A stretch of DNA of 64,000 nt from Glaciecola sp964195425 (GCA_964195425.1 CAXMOM010000017.1:62001-126000), one strand, 5' to 3'; shown: positions 8,967 to 18,231, numbered from the stretch's first letter. Translations and numbers: made by a program. Notes: generated from the sequence alone by a model not told the origin.

Positions 8967-10385
8967 CTAATTACGTGAACTTGCACTTGACTTCGCGTTT
9001 ACCAACTCGGCACGCTCAGCAATTACGCCAGATGCTTGTTCTTGCAAGATATACACAATATTTTTACTACGTGTATTGAGCATTGCATAGAACAAGGTAG
9101 TAGGTATTGCCACCACAAGACCAAGTACGGTGGTTACCAAAGCAGTTGAAATACCACCGGCCATCAGTTTAGGGTCGCCGGTACCAAATAATGTAATCGC
9201 TTGGAAAGTAACTATCATACCGGTAACCGTACCAAGTAAACCCATAAGCGGTGCCACAACCGATATGATTTTAATAATGGTTAAGGAGCGACCCAAGCGC
9301 GGTACTTCACCTAAAATAGCTTCGGTGAGATGCAGCTCTAAGGCTTCCACATCGGCATGGGGATATTTGTCGCGCACTTGCATAACACGGCCAAGAGGGT
9401 TGCTATCTTTAAAGGTTTTAGATTTAAGCTGTTTGTTCACTTTTGTGCGAACAATCGTTAAGCTAACTAGACGCTCCAAACAAAGCAGTAAAGCAACTGC
9501 CCCTACTATTAAGATGATGTAGCCAACTAACCCGCCTTGTTCAACACGTTCTTTTAAGCTGGGCGCTTGTACTAATAAACCCAATATAGAACCACCGGTA
9601 GGATCTAAACCAAACGGTACAACCTCACCAGTTGAGGCTTCCACATCAGATACTGTGCCAAGAAAGCGTCCAGCTGGTTGGCGAATAAGCTCAGCGACGG
9701 TGTTTGTTCTGTTATCAAATTCCAAATATTTACCATCGGCGATTAGAGCAAAAGGCCCAACACGCGTGACTTCTTTGATAACCTTTTGGCCGCTTGCTTC
9801 AATTACTTCAGTGGTAAATTTGGTCACCTTACCCGCTTGCGTCATTTCGCGCTGAATTTCAAACCATACTCTTTCAATTTCATCAATTGAAGCAAGTTTA
9901 GAAGATGAGCCCATAGACTGAGCCATTTTATCTAAAAAATCGTCGCGACCAGGAATTTGGGCACTAATAACAGAGTTGGCAAATTTATTTTTAGTATCGC
10001 CTGCCACCTGCTGCAGCACTCCAAAAAGCTCTTTGAGCGAGCCTAAACGCGTGTCGAGTGCGCCGTTTAAATCGCCCAATTTAAATTCATTTTCTTCAAA
10101 TTGGGTTTCTAAACTTTCAGATTCACGTAGCATTGTGTCACGTTGCGCCAATGTTTCACGCAATATACGGTCTTGATCGGCGCGCTTGGCAGCAAATTCA
10201 CTTTCACGGGCTTGATTTTGTTGTGTTTGCGAAAACTTGCCTTCCTCTAATTGCTTAAGCAAAGCATCTAAGTCTAAGGCTTTTTCATTTTCTTGAGCAT
10301 GAATACCGAAGGCTAACACACTGCTTACGGCAACAACTGAAGCCGCTTTCGCTAATTGTTGAACCAAAGATTGAATTGATTTCAT
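8967..10385 (-). CDS. TtpC-like protein: periplasmic coiled coil plus ExbB domain
   Basis: The protein has 472 residues. A signal peptide or anchor (residues 1-30) is followed by a Glu/Gln/Arg-rich coiled-coil region (about 35-120), a periplasmic domain to about 285, and a C-terminal MotA/TolQ/ExbB domain with the same helices as the short ExbB (VAPLMGLLGTVTGMIVTFQA and VTTVLGLVVAIPTTLFYAML). This plan is that of TtpC, required for TonB2 function in Vibrio. It follows the DUF3450 gene by 22 bases, and an AGGGAA precedes the ATG by eight bases. The long periplasmic part may contact the DUF3450 partner. Confidence 0.9.
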   Translation of the reverse strand: MKSIQSLVQQLAKAASVVAVSSVLAFGIHAQENEKALDLDALLKQLEEGKFSQTQQNQARESEFAAKRADQDRILRETLAQRDTMLRESESLETQFEENEFKLGDLNGALDTRLGSLKELFGVLQQVAGDTKNKFANSVISAQIPGRDDFLDKMAQSMGSSSKLASIDEIERVWFEIQREMTQAGKVTKFTTEVIEASGQKVIKEVTRVGPFALIADGKYLEFDNRTNTVAELIRQPAGRFLGTVSDVEASTGEVVPFGLDPTGGSILGLLVQAPSLKERVEQGGLVGYIILIVGAVALLLCLERLVSLTIVRTKVNKQLKSKTFKDSNPLGRVMQVRDKYPHADVEALELHLTEAILGEVPRLGRSLTIIKIISVVAPLMGLLGTVTGMIVTFQAITLFGTGDPKLMAGGISTALVTTVLGLVVAIPTTLFYAMLNTRSKNIVYILQEQASGVIAERAELVNAKSSASSRN

Positions 10386-10407
10386 AATACTGTTCCCTAG
10401 TCCTAAA

Positions 10408-11187
10408 TTAATCTGTAATTGCCACTGGCACCATGATTAAATCTGGTGCTAATTCTTTTCTGGCCATACGAAGACCTTTGGTAATTTGTGTACGATAACT
10501 AGAATCTAGTTCATCCCACTGGCGGGTTTGTTTGTTCCACACACCCTGAGCACCACCATCACGCGTTTGATATAAAAGTGCGGTACGTCCAATTCGTAAA
10601 AAATCGACGTTACTATCACTACCGTCTATGTTTTGAAAGCCACTGTAAGCTTCAATAGTGCGACCGTAATCCATTTCTACTTGGTAGGCTTCCATAACAC
10701 GTCTGAACTTCTCTGAAGGTGCCACATTGGCTTTATCCATCATGGCGCTTAGGTCAGCAATTCTGTTGCTGCGCTCTTCGGCCAAGAAAGGCACGTCAAG
10801 CTCAACAAACTGTGTCAGGCCCGCTATCATATTCATCATAAGCGGGGTTATTTGACGTTCAATAACGCTCACTTCATCAATCGCTGAATTGATATCAAGC
10901 ATCTCTTGTACTTGATCCGCAATTTGCTTGTTCAATTGGCCGTTATAAACCGCCAAACCCTCAATTTCTTTCATTAAGGTTTTATATTGTGCAAGTTTGC
11001 TGTCAATTTGCTCAGTAATGCCGTTTATTTTGTCTTGCGACTGTTGGGCAGACTCATTAATTTGTGTTGCCTCTTTATTCGCTGAGTCTAAATATTGCGC
11101 ATCTTGTGCAACTGCCAACTGCGTTAAAGCGCCCATGGTAAGGGTGCTAAGCACTGCTACTGTAAACAGGGGTCGTAAAACCTTCAT
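10408..11187 (-). CDS. DUF3450 periplasmic coiled-coil protein, first gene of TonB operon
   Basis: The 259-residue product has a signal peptide ending near LAVAQDAQ, a long amphipathic coiled coil (about residues 30-125, with repeats such as EEATQINESAQQSQDKI-type spacing) and a C-terminal domain. I recognise the DUF3450 family, nearly always the first gene of ExbB/TtpC/ExbD/TonB operons in gammaproteobacteria. An AGGA six bases before the ATG at 11187 fixes this start; an ATG two codons earlier abuts the AGGA directly and is unlikely. Its role is unknown, probably structural in the periplasm with the TtpC-like protein. A Pho-type promoter lies 49-82 bases upstream. Confidence 0.88.
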   Translation of the reverse strand: MKVLRPLFTVAVLSTLTMGALTQLAVAQDAQYLDSANKEATQINESAQQSQDKINGITEQIDSKLAQYKTLMKEIEGLAVYNGQLNKQIADQVQEMLDINSAIDEVSVIERQITPLMMNMIAGLTQFVELDVPFLAEERSNRIADLSAMMDKANVAPSEKFRRVMEAYQVEMDYGRTIEAYSGFQNIDGSDSNVDFLRIGRTALLYQTRDGGAQGVWNKQTRQWDELDSSYRTQITKGLRMARKELAPDLIMVPVAITD

Positions 11188-11235
11188 ATGCATTCCTGAA
11201 ATGTTAAAAATTTAAGGTAAAATATAATCGCGATG

Positions 11236-11269
11236 AGGATAGGTATTTTCTGTGACAGTTTTATTACAA
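11236..11269 (-). promoter_or_regulatory. Candidate Pho-box promoter of the TonB operon
   Basis: On the minus strand, TTGTAAT-AAAA-CTGTCAC (11269 to 11252) matches the two 7-base repeats and 4-base spacer of the PhoB box (CTGTCAT-n4-CTGTCAY) at 11 of 14 repeat positions. Ten bases downstream is TATCCT (11241-11236) as -10, the spacing known for PhoB-activated promoters. It lies about 65 bases before the DUF3450 start codon. Pattern and spacing are seen; PhoB binding is inferred. Confidence 0.7.
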
Positions 11270-11287
11270 ATTGGGGCAAAGCCAATA

Positions 11288-11305
11288 CCTTAACAAATCT
11301 GTCAC
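11288..11305 (+). promoter_or_regulatory. Second Pho-box-like half, opposite orientation
   Basis: On the plus strand AAAT-CTGTCAC (11295-11305) repeats the conserved half of the Pho box, preceded by a weak first repeat. With the box at 11252-11269 it forms an inverted pair (TGTGACAG ... CTGTCACA) 40 bases apart. No plus-strand gene follows, so it may be an auxiliary site. Confidence 0.4.
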
Positions 11306-11472
11306 AATTGAAATTGAATAGAGGCGTTTATGAATGTTAGCGGAATTTAGGCACGGCAGGTTTATACATGCACCGATTCGAAGATAATGCCAATGCTATT
11401 GAGCACATAATTCAATGTTGATGTAACTACCGTCGATTTATCAAAAGGATTTTATAAGCTTATTAATTTTTA

Positions 11473-12849
11473 CTACCAATTATCTGTTCTAAAAGAAGAA
11501 GCGGGCAAACCAGCATTGTTAAACAATGAAGCCTCTACATAAGCTTCCCATGCATATCTTACTGCGATAGGTTTCTCAACTTGGTCACTCCAAACACTTA
11601 AGGCGCCTCTCTTAATAGCAGCTTTAGCAGGATAAAAAACCTTATCAGCTCCTGCAATTTGAAAGTTTATTAATTCATTTCCCATACTGTTAACACCCGT
11701 TTCTGCGTAATCAAAAGATAGAAAGGCTCTATTTTTTTTAATTTCCATAGACTTATAAACAGGTCCACTGTAGCTAATTGAGTTAAATCCGTAATCTTTA
11801 GCCAAAGCCCAATATGCTAAACGTTCACCTACCTTCTTTTTCTCTGCTGGATGAATTACTTTTTTTTCCCCAATATCGAGTGTAACTGCCATTCCCGTAT
11901 TTTTAGTGGAAGACATTGTTTTTAACTGAGCTTCTCTTAAAAAAGGATGGTTTTTAGCATTGCCGAAAGGCGCAATTTGTACGAAATAAAAAGGAAAGTC
12001 TCCTTGGCCCCAATTTACTCTCCAGCTCTCGATCATTGCAGGAAAAAGAGTTTCATACTGTTTTGGTCTGTTTACGTTTCCTTCGCCTTGATACCAAATA
12101 GCGCCTTTTATAGTGTAGGGTATCATTGGATGAATCATTGCATTGTATAATACGCTCGGGTTCCTATGTTTGGTTTGCTCATTTTCATTCCACCCCTTAA
12201 AGTCGCCAAAATCTTTTTTTATTATTTCCGCTGGCGTCCAAGCCTCTGCTGGCGTTCCGCCCCAACTACTTACAATTAGCCCTATAGGGACATCTAACGT
12301 TTCTTGCAAAAACTTGCCGAAAAAATAGGCCGCAGCACTTAATTTGGGGCTTGTTTTTGGTGAACTTAACTGCCATTTACCCGCAATATATTCTTGTGTT
12401 TTATCTGCTGTTTTTCTGGGAGCTTCAAAAAAACGAAGGTTTGAATTTGCGCTTGTCAAAATAGCCTCATTACTACCATTTACCGGCTGTCCTGAGAATC
12501 CTTTAAGAGGCATTTGCATATTAGACTGCCCAGAACTCAGCCAAACTTCACCCACCAAAATATTGGTAAATGTAATTGTATTGCTTCCTTTTATCGTCAA
12601 ATCAAACGGACCTCCCGCTTCTGACTCATCTAACAGTACTTTCCAATATCCATTTTTTACATTTGCCGTGTACTGTTTGTTTTTAAAATACACTTCAATG
12701 TTTGCTACTGTGGTAGCTTTTCCGAAAATAGCAATTTTTTGATGTCTTTGTAGCACCATGTTATCGCCGAACAGCGCATTAGGTAGGGTAACTTGTGCCA
12801 TTAATGAATTACTTACTGTTAAACATAAAAGAAATAATATTTTTTTCAT
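11473..12849 (-). CDS. Secreted sialate O-acetylesterase-family protein
   Basis: The 458-residue protein has a signal peptide (cleavage after LMAQ, about residue 19) and an SGNH-type esterase domain. LSSGQSNMQMPLKG places the nucleophile at Ser109; SSWGGTPAEAW and GAIWYQGEGNV are the following conserved blocks. The family removes O-acetyl groups from sialic acids or from plant and algal polysaccharides. The gene is alone: no sialidase, xylanase or transporter adjoins it. It looks more A+T-rich than its neighbours and resembles Bacteroidetes members in style, so acquisition by transfer is possible. It faces the TonB operon promoter region tail to head. Confidence 0.86.
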   Translation of the reverse strand: MKKILFLLCLTVSNSLMAQVTLPNALFGDNMVLQRHQKIAIFGKATTVANIEVYFKNKQYTANVKNGYWKVLLDESEAGGPFDLTIKGSNTITFTNILVGEVWLSSGQSNMQMPLKGFSGQPVNGSNEAILTSANSNLRFFEAPRKTADKTQEYIAGKWQLSSPKTSPKLSAAAYFFGKFLQETLDVPIGLIVSSWGGTPAEAWTPAEIIKKDFGDFKGWNENEQTKHRNPSVLYNAMIHPMIPYTIKGAIWYQGEGNVNRPKQYETLFPAMIESWRVNWGQGDFPFYFVQIAPFGNAKNHPFLREAQLKTMSSTKNTGMAVTLDIGEKKVIHPAEKKKVGERLAYWALAKDYGFNSISYSGPVYKSMEIKKNRAFLSFDYAETGVNSMGNELINFQIAGADKVFYPAKAAIKRGALSVWSDQVEKPIAVRYAWEAYVEASLFNNAGLPASSFRTDNW

Positions 12850-13034
12850 AAAATATTGCCAAGGTGGAAACAGTCAAAACTGTTCTTCATATTGTTTCTT
12901 TGAGTCTACTGGTGATTTTGCTTTATTGGAACCCTATTTTTTAGGCCCGAAAAAATTGAATAGATTGGCTTAAGATCATAGCACTAATAAATACGTTTAA
13001 GGACACTCGTCAAAGTCTTAGGAAACGGCTGTTA

Positions 13035-13439
13035 TTATTTTCTAAAAGAGTTGGGACGCACCCAAATCCAACTAAGTAGAACAAGTATGCCGAATGCAGA
13101 ATAAACTACAGCAAAAACCCACTCGGGTGCATGGTAATACAACAGAGTTGATAGCCAATGAGAAATAAAGGACCCAGCATAGACTGCTTCGCCCGCGTGT
13201 TCTCGCAGCGCCATCTCCCATGTTGTAAGTGGGCAAATAATGCCTAGCCAAGACTGAACGACAACTATGGCAATACCAACAAGATGTGCGATACGAAACC
13301 AGGGGGAACGCACCCATCGCCACTTCTGCATTTTAGCGATAAAAATTAGCAGTAGTCCAACCACAACAAAAACAACAAAAAGCACATGAATGATTAATAA
13401 GGTGTCTGCGGCTAATAAATATAGGAATGTATTGTCCAT
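13035..13439 (-). CDS. DUF2784 membrane protein
   Basis: The 134-residue protein has four predicted membrane segments (about residues 8-35, 48-70, 85-102 and 108-127). The pattern LLIIHVLFVVFVVVGLLL, CPLTTWEMALREHAG and YAGSFISHWL is that of DUF2784, a small inner-membrane family without known function. It is full length for the family. Neighbouring genes on the same strand are separated by more than 140 bases, so it is probably transcribed alone. Confidence 0.87.
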   Translation of the reverse strand: MDNTFLYLLAADTLLIIHVLFVVFVVVGLLLIFIAKMQKWRWVRSPWFRIAHLVGIAIVVVQSWLGIICPLTTWEMALREHAGEAVYAGSFISHWLSTLLYYHAPEWVFAVVYSAFGILVLLSWIWVRPNSFRK

Positions 13440-13585
13440 TACCGCACCGTCGTTTATTGGTTTATTTTATTGTAGGTAAACTGAGCAGTTTTTCCATAAG
13501 AGGGGCCGATTCAGATTTATTATTTTATAGATGTCAGTTTGAAAAAACCAAGAGGCCTTTGTGCAACAACACCGCTGAATAGGTT

Positions 13586-13927
13586 TTACCCGCAACACTT
13601 TTTGTATTTTTTACCACTGCCGCAGCTGCAGGGTTCGTTGCGTGCTGGAACCTTAACAACGGTAACTGCCTCCTTCCTATTTAGGAGTACTGTTAGTTCA
13701 AAGATAGATTCAACTGCACCTTCGCTTGTATCGATGCTTATCTCAGCATGTAAGTCGGCTTCAGCAACCAAGCTTTCGACTTCTTGCTTACGTGTTTCAC
13801 TGGTCACTACTAACATTAGGGGATATTTTTTACTACCGGAGATGCGGCTTGCATTTCTTTCATAGCCGAACTTTAGATTATTTTGTCGCGCATCTTGACG
13901 ACCTTGAAAAAAGAATTTATCTGACAT
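13586..13927 (-). CDS. PBPRA1643-type SWIM/SEC-C metal-binding protein
   Basis: The 113-residue protein ends in a SEC-C zinc motif, PCSCGSGKKYKKCCG, with the CxC...CC ligands. The N-terminal part (KFFFQGRQDARQNNLKFGY) matches the small PBPRA1643 family seen in marine gammaproteobacteria. The ATG at 13927 was preferred because the matching family sequence starts there; the open frame continues upstream into the diguanylate cyclase gene without resemblance to anything. The SEC-C motif binds Zn2+ and often contacts ribosomes or SecB. Function here is unknown. Confidence 0.82.
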   Translation of the reverse strand: MSDKFFFQGRQDARQNNLKFGYERNASRISGSKKYPLMLVVTSETRKQEVESLVAEADLHAEISIDTSEGAVESIFELTVLLNRKEAVTVVKVPARNEPCSCGSGKKYKKCCG

Positions 13928-14063
13928 GTATGATCCCAACTTCTTTAAAAAGTAAACGGTAACCATCAATGTGTTGGTCACTACCAATGACACCAATTGT
14001 ACCTTGTCCGAATGAAACAGCCTACTGTTTTCATCTGCAAACTGGCGGTAATAATAGTAACGA

Positions 14064-15092
14064 TTAACTTTCCATTTGCACCTGATTTCTGCCAGCATCT
14101 TTTGCTACATAAAGCGCTTTGTCGGCTCTTTCAATTATTTGCTTGAGAATTTCATTACTACGTTTGCTTGAGATCCCAAAGGAAGCCGTAACAGGAGGGA
14201 TCTTTGTGCCGGTCTTTTTATTGCTAAATGAAACTGAAGCTAACTTAATGCGGATCTTTTCGGCAACATCAAAGGCTTTAGTTATTTCATAATTGGGACA
14301 CAGTATTGCAAACTCTTCACCACCAAAACGTACAGCGGTAACATTTTCAGGACATTCACTTTTAAGTAATTCGCCAACAAATTGTAATATTTGATCGCCT
14401 TTTAAGTGACCATAGGTGTCGTTAAACACCTTGAATTTATCAATATCCATCATGATCAGGGCAAGCTGATCTTCTTGGTTATGTTCATCTTCAAACTGAT
14501 TGAAAATAGATTCAAATACACGCCTATTAAACAATCCGGTTAATGGGTCGGTGTTGGCTTCACGCTGGCTTTTGTCTAGTTGAGATTTTAAAGCATTTAT
14601 TTCAGATTGCGCTGCCGTAAGCTGACCCTGAAAAGTTTCATTAACGTCACACAATGCAGTAGCGTTTGCACTTAAGTCACTTATTACCGGAGCAATAGCA
14701 GCATCTAAGTCACAATCTCCCAAGGCTGAAAGGTTGTCTTTTAGCGCAGCGGTGTAGCCTGTCGATTGCAGCGCAGTTTCGTCCATAGAAGACGATATAT
14801 TATTAACGGTTTGCGAAAACGCTTTTTGGAAGTTTTCAAAATCGATTTGGTTGCCTTCGCCTAATTGGGTGATATGTCTAACAAACAATTCCTCCCCAAC
14901 TAAAGGCGGACAAGTTCCATAACGCTCAATAGTTTGATCTAAATCTGTAATAAGCTGAGGGAATCCTGCTGAAAAATAGCTGTACCACAAAGTATAATTT
15001 AAAGGATTGGGCACAATCTTGTGTGTGACCATTTTCGGAATAGCTTGGCGAAGATAACTTGCCGCTCTTTCAGAATTATCAGAAAACTTCAT
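14064..15092 (-). CDS. Diguanylate cyclase (GGDEF domain)
   Basis: The 342-residue protein has an N-terminal helical domain (about 1-170) of the kind often preceding GGDEF domains, a short coiled coil, and a GGDEF domain (about 175-340). The active-site loop is RFGGEEF (GGEEF at 257-261), an active form, and DPLTGLFNRR and MMDIDKFKVFND are intact. No RxxD inhibitory site is seen in the usual position before the loop, so product inhibition may be absent. It makes cyclic di-GMP from GTP. There are no membrane segments, so it is cytosolic. The next gene upstream on this strand is the receptor, separated by a terminator. Confidence 0.93.
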   Translation of the reverse strand: MKFSDNSERAASYLRQAIPKMVTHKIVPNPLNYTLWYSYFSAGFPQLITDLDQTIERYGTCPPLVGEELFVRHITQLGEGNQIDFENFQKAFSQTVNNISSSMDETALQSTGYTAALKDNLSALGDCDLDAAIAPVISDLSANATALCDVNETFQGQLTAAQSEINALKSQLDKSQREANTDPLTGLFNRRVFESIFNQFEDEHNQEDQLALIMMDIDKFKVFNDTYGHLKGDQILQFVGELLKSECPENVTAVRFGGEEFAILCPNYEITKAFDVAEKIRIKLASVSFSNKKTGTKIPPVTASFGISSKRSNEILKQIIERADKALYVAKDAGRNQVQMES

Positions 15093-15370
15093 TAATTCAC
15101 CTCTAGTTAATATTCATCTGAAATCCATGCTTGACTTTGACGCTCCATTTTAGCTAATGTGATTTCGCTTACGTGCGAAACAAAATTAACTCAACAACAA
15201 CTTTATTCATGCTATGTACTATCTATCATTTCGACTCAACATCACATAAACTTTAGCGAAAATACAAATTTAATCGCATATTTTTGAGATGTCGAAACCA
15301 AACAGATGTTTACATTAAACTTTAGTATATGCGAAGTTGATTAATGCACCTTTATGGTAATTATAAACAA
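15093..15370. other. Intergenic region upstream of the diguanylate cyclase
   Basis: With the terminator that follows it, the gap between the cyclase and the receptor is 334 bases. It is A+T-rich. A short palindrome TTTCGC-TTACGT-GCGAAA lies at 15163-15180, about 70 bases before the cyclase start, and could be an operator or hairpin. No other coding or RNA signal was seen. Confidence 0.4.
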
Positions 15371-15401
15371 AAAGGGCGCTGATATCATCAGCGCCCTTTT
15401 T
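15371..15401 (-). terminator. Terminator after the TonB-dependent receptor gene
   Basis: A perfect stem AAAAGGGCGCTGAT / ATCAGCGCCCTTTT with a 3-base loop begins 26 bases after the receptor stop codon. Read on the minus strand it is G+C-rich and followed by a T run. It works on paper in both directions. Confidence 0.85.
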
Positions 15402-15426
15402 ACGGCATCTATATATTAAGATTAGT

Positions 15427-18072
15427 TTACTTAAAGTCGTATTTTACCGATAAACTAAACCCTCGCCCGCGGGTTTCAGACCTTAGCAATACGTCTTCAA
15501 ATTCTAACTTCTTTTCTTGGTCAAGCATATTTTGAATTTTAAAGGTAACGGTAGTGTTAAAATTTGGATAGTATTTATACACCGTATCAAACGAGTGGAA
15601 CGGTTGCTCAAAACTATCTTCAAACCCGTCTATACCCGGAATAAGAATACGCTCCCCAAACACGTTATATACAAAAGAAGCAGAATGCTCGCCATTGTCT
15701 GAATCAAACCCTAACTGCAGATTAGCCACAAACTGGGAATGACCTGTTAAACGCCTCGTGGTATTGGTAATTGCTGCCGACACCCCGGTTAACTCAACAA
15801 TATTTTGTCTATCAAGGACAATCTCAGAATCACTTATAGTAATGTTGCCTGAAGCGAATAAATTATCCCACACGCCATCGCCAAATACTTCTAGTCCCTG
15901 CAAGAACTCCATTTCAACGCCGTACACAAAACCCGATTCGGCATTTGCTATACGAATGAGCGGAGGGCCATCTTGCGCTGGAGATTGCACCGACTCAATT
16001 GGGTTTTCCATGTCTTTATAGAATAAACCAATCGAAATATTGTTACCCGCCTCGCGATACCATTCCCAGCGTAAATCTAGGTTGATAATAGAGGTGGTCT
16101 TAACGCCGGGTGTTCCCGCAATGGGAAAGCCTGTTAAAGGGTCTATATACGTTGCTGAACTCACTTCACGTAAATCAGGTCGTACAACGGTTTGCCCAAT
16201 GCTACTTCTAAATTGCATGCTGTCGTCAAGAATATAAGTTACCGCTAATGCTGGATAAAAATCGCTTTCTGAAAATGCGAGTTCTTCTAATCCATTTTCA
16301 GTTAAATCAAACTTGTTGGTTCTTGGGTCAAAGGGTGCAACTACTTGTCTAAAATCTTCAAAACGTACGCCGCCAGTAAAACGCCATTGGTTTTTATAAA
16401 AGAAGTCACTTTCAACATAGTAAGCATCTATTTTTTGGCCCGCTACATAGTCATCGCCCGTAATAGTAGTATCACGAATAATAGCATTGCCTGAAAGCTC
16501 TGCACTTTGTAATACATCATTGCTTAAAATAGTACTAAAAGTATTCCCGTTTAAGACATCAGAATTAACAAACGCACGTGTATTGATGTCAAAGCGACGG
16601 TTTTCAGCTGTTCGCGCTTTCGTCACAAAATCGGCACCAAACTTAAATTCCATTTCCCAATTTTTAATACTTAATGGGTAGCTGACGTTATAACCAAAAT
16701 TCTCAAGCCTATCGTGCAAGTTTTGGAATGAGTAGCGACCGGCTGTTGGCGCGTTGGTTAGACTAATTTCGGTATCGGTATCGAATACACCGTCAAGATT
16801 TGCATCTTCAACAATAAAACGTGACTCAAAGTTACCCGGCGCATTTCGTAATGAACGGCCAACTGAGTAGCGCCAATCGAAGCCTAAAAAATTATACTCT
16901 GGGAAGGTATGTTTACCCTTAATCTGATTAGTAAACATTTTACGTTCTTCATACTCTACGACCACATCGCGAATACGTAAATTCTCACCTAAACTCAAGT
17001 TCTCGGTGTTACCAAATTGCTCACGAATTTCGTCGCGGGTGTCGCTTAATACAATTAGGCTGTAATCAACCTGGTGGTTACGATTGTAGTCAACGCCAAA
17101 GGTGAACAAGTTCGACCATTGCACTGTGGTTTCTGTAGACGATATGTCATCAAAAAAACGTACTAATTCAATTTTATCTTGAATACGGTCGGCTTGCTGT
17201 AGCTCATATTGCTCGGTAACGCGGGTTGAACTGTCATAACCATTGGCTAACAAAAACCCTAAACGCAACTTGTCGGTAATATCGTAACTGTTGCCGTAAG
17301 TGAAATTAAAACTGCCATCGGGGCCAATCGATTCAGCAAGCGGGTCATAGCTACGCTTAACGGTGACAAATAAATCACGTGCAAAGGTAGGATCTAAGCC
17401 GTCTAAAAAGCGCTTTTTTTCCCAACGTTCCTGAATAAGCGCAGGCGCTGCACGCGTACCATCGTCTTTACCACGCCAATCAGAACTACCACCGCTGTAA
17501 GTAAGTCCATTGCTACTGTTGTCGGCGTTATACCCCGTACCCAAACTCATATTAAACACTTCTTGAATAGGAATAGACTTTAATCTTATGTCAACATTCC
17601 CGCCGCCAAACGAAGCAGGCATAGAAGGCGAATAAGATTTTTGTACTGATAAACTTTCTATAATATCAGCTGGAAACAAATCCAGCGGAATTACGTTTCT
17701 GGTAGGATCAGGACTTGGAACGGCAGAGCTGTTTAAAGAGGTACTTGAGTATCGCTCACCTAAACCACGAACATAGATAAACTTGCCATCGACTAAGGTC
17801 AAACCCGTTACCCTACGAAGGGCCGATGCTGCATCGCCATCACCCGTTCGTGAGATTTGATCTGCACCTAGTATGTCAGCCACAAACGCCTGATTTTTGC
17901 GTTCTTCTATTACCGCTGTAGCAGTGCCTTTGAGGCGCGTGCCTTTGGTCACAACTTCTTCAATAGCTTCTTCATCATTGCTTTGAGCGCTACTGACGTT
18001 TGCGACGGTAAGCGATGCCAGCACCATTAGGGTAATTTTGGATAACGAAAACCGTTTTGCACCTAAATACAT
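15427..18072 (-). CDS. TonB-dependent outer-membrane receptor
   Basis: The 881-residue protein has a signal peptide (about 1-30), a TonB box-like EEVVTKG, a plug domain (about 45-165: DILGADQISRTGDGDAASAL, VRGLGERYSS, VPSPDPTRNVIPLDLFPADI) and a beta-barrel ending in the aromatic terminal strand GFSLSVKYDFK. A GAGG seven bases upstream supports the ATG at 18072 over one four codons earlier. It imports a scarce ligand across the outer membrane with TonB energy. The ligand is not evident from the sequence. The neighbouring Pho-controlled lipoprotein and TonB operon suggest a phosphorus-containing compound (inference). It has no Pho box of its own. Confidence 0.93.
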   Translation of the reverse strand: MYLGAKRFSLSKITLMVLASLTVANVSSAQSNDEEAIEEVVTKGTRLKGTATAVIEERKNQAFVADILGADQISRTGDGDAASALRRVTGLTLVDGKFIYVRGLGERYSSTSLNSSAVPSPDPTRNVIPLDLFPADIIESLSVQKSYSPSMPASFGGGNVDIRLKSIPIQEVFNMSLGTGYNADNSSNGLTYSGGSSDWRGKDDGTRAAPALIQERWEKKRFLDGLDPTFARDLFVTVKRSYDPLAESIGPDGSFNFTYGNSYDITDKLRLGFLLANGYDSSTRVTEQYELQQADRIQDKIELVRFFDDISSTETTVQWSNLFTFGVDYNRNHQVDYSLIVLSDTRDEIREQFGNTENLSLGENLRIRDVVVEYEERKMFTNQIKGKHTFPEYNFLGFDWRYSVGRSLRNAPGNFESRFIVEDANLDGVFDTDTEISLTNAPTAGRYSFQNLHDRLENFGYNVSYPLSIKNWEMEFKFGADFVTKARTAENRRFDINTRAFVNSDVLNGNTFSTILSNDVLQSAELSGNAIIRDTTITGDDYVAGQKIDAYYVESDFFYKNQWRFTGGVRFEDFRQVVAPFDPRTNKFDLTENGLEELAFSESDFYPALAVTYILDDSMQFRSSIGQTVVRPDLREVSSATYIDPLTGFPIAGTPGVKTTSIINLDLRWEWYREAGNNISIGLFYKDMENPIESVQSPAQDGPPLIRIANAESGFVYGVEMEFLQGLEVFGDGVWDNLFASGNITISDSEIVLDRQNIVELTGVSAAITNTTRRLTGHSQFVANLQLGFDSDNGEHSASFVYNVFGERILIPGIDGFEDSFEQPFHSFDTVYKYYPNFNTTVTFKIQNMLDQEKKLEFEDVLLRSETRGRGFSLSVKYDFK

Positions 18073-18191
18073 GTATAACCTCATTAACTACTGATTAATC
18101 TAGACGTTCTTGTGCTTTAACCTGAGCCTAATATTTATGCGTATTCGATTGGAAAACTATGTACGCAAAAGTATTCAAGAGCCTCTTTTAC

Positions 18192-18231
18192 AAAAGTACG
18201 CTGAGGCGACTTTATCGCTCAGCGTACTTTT
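18192..18231 (-). terminator. Strong hairpin between lipoprotein and receptor genes
   Basis: A perfect 14-base stem AAAAGTACGCTGAG / CTCAGCGTACTTTT with a 12-base loop lies 24 bases past the lipoprotein stop and 120 bases before the receptor start. Read on the minus strand it ends in TTTTG. It should end the lipoprotein transcript at least in part; read-through would reach the receptor. Confidence 0.75.

Noticed and set aside
18085..18190. A Pho box before the TonB-dependent receptor
   Set aside because: I searched both strands for CTGTCAY halves and found none.
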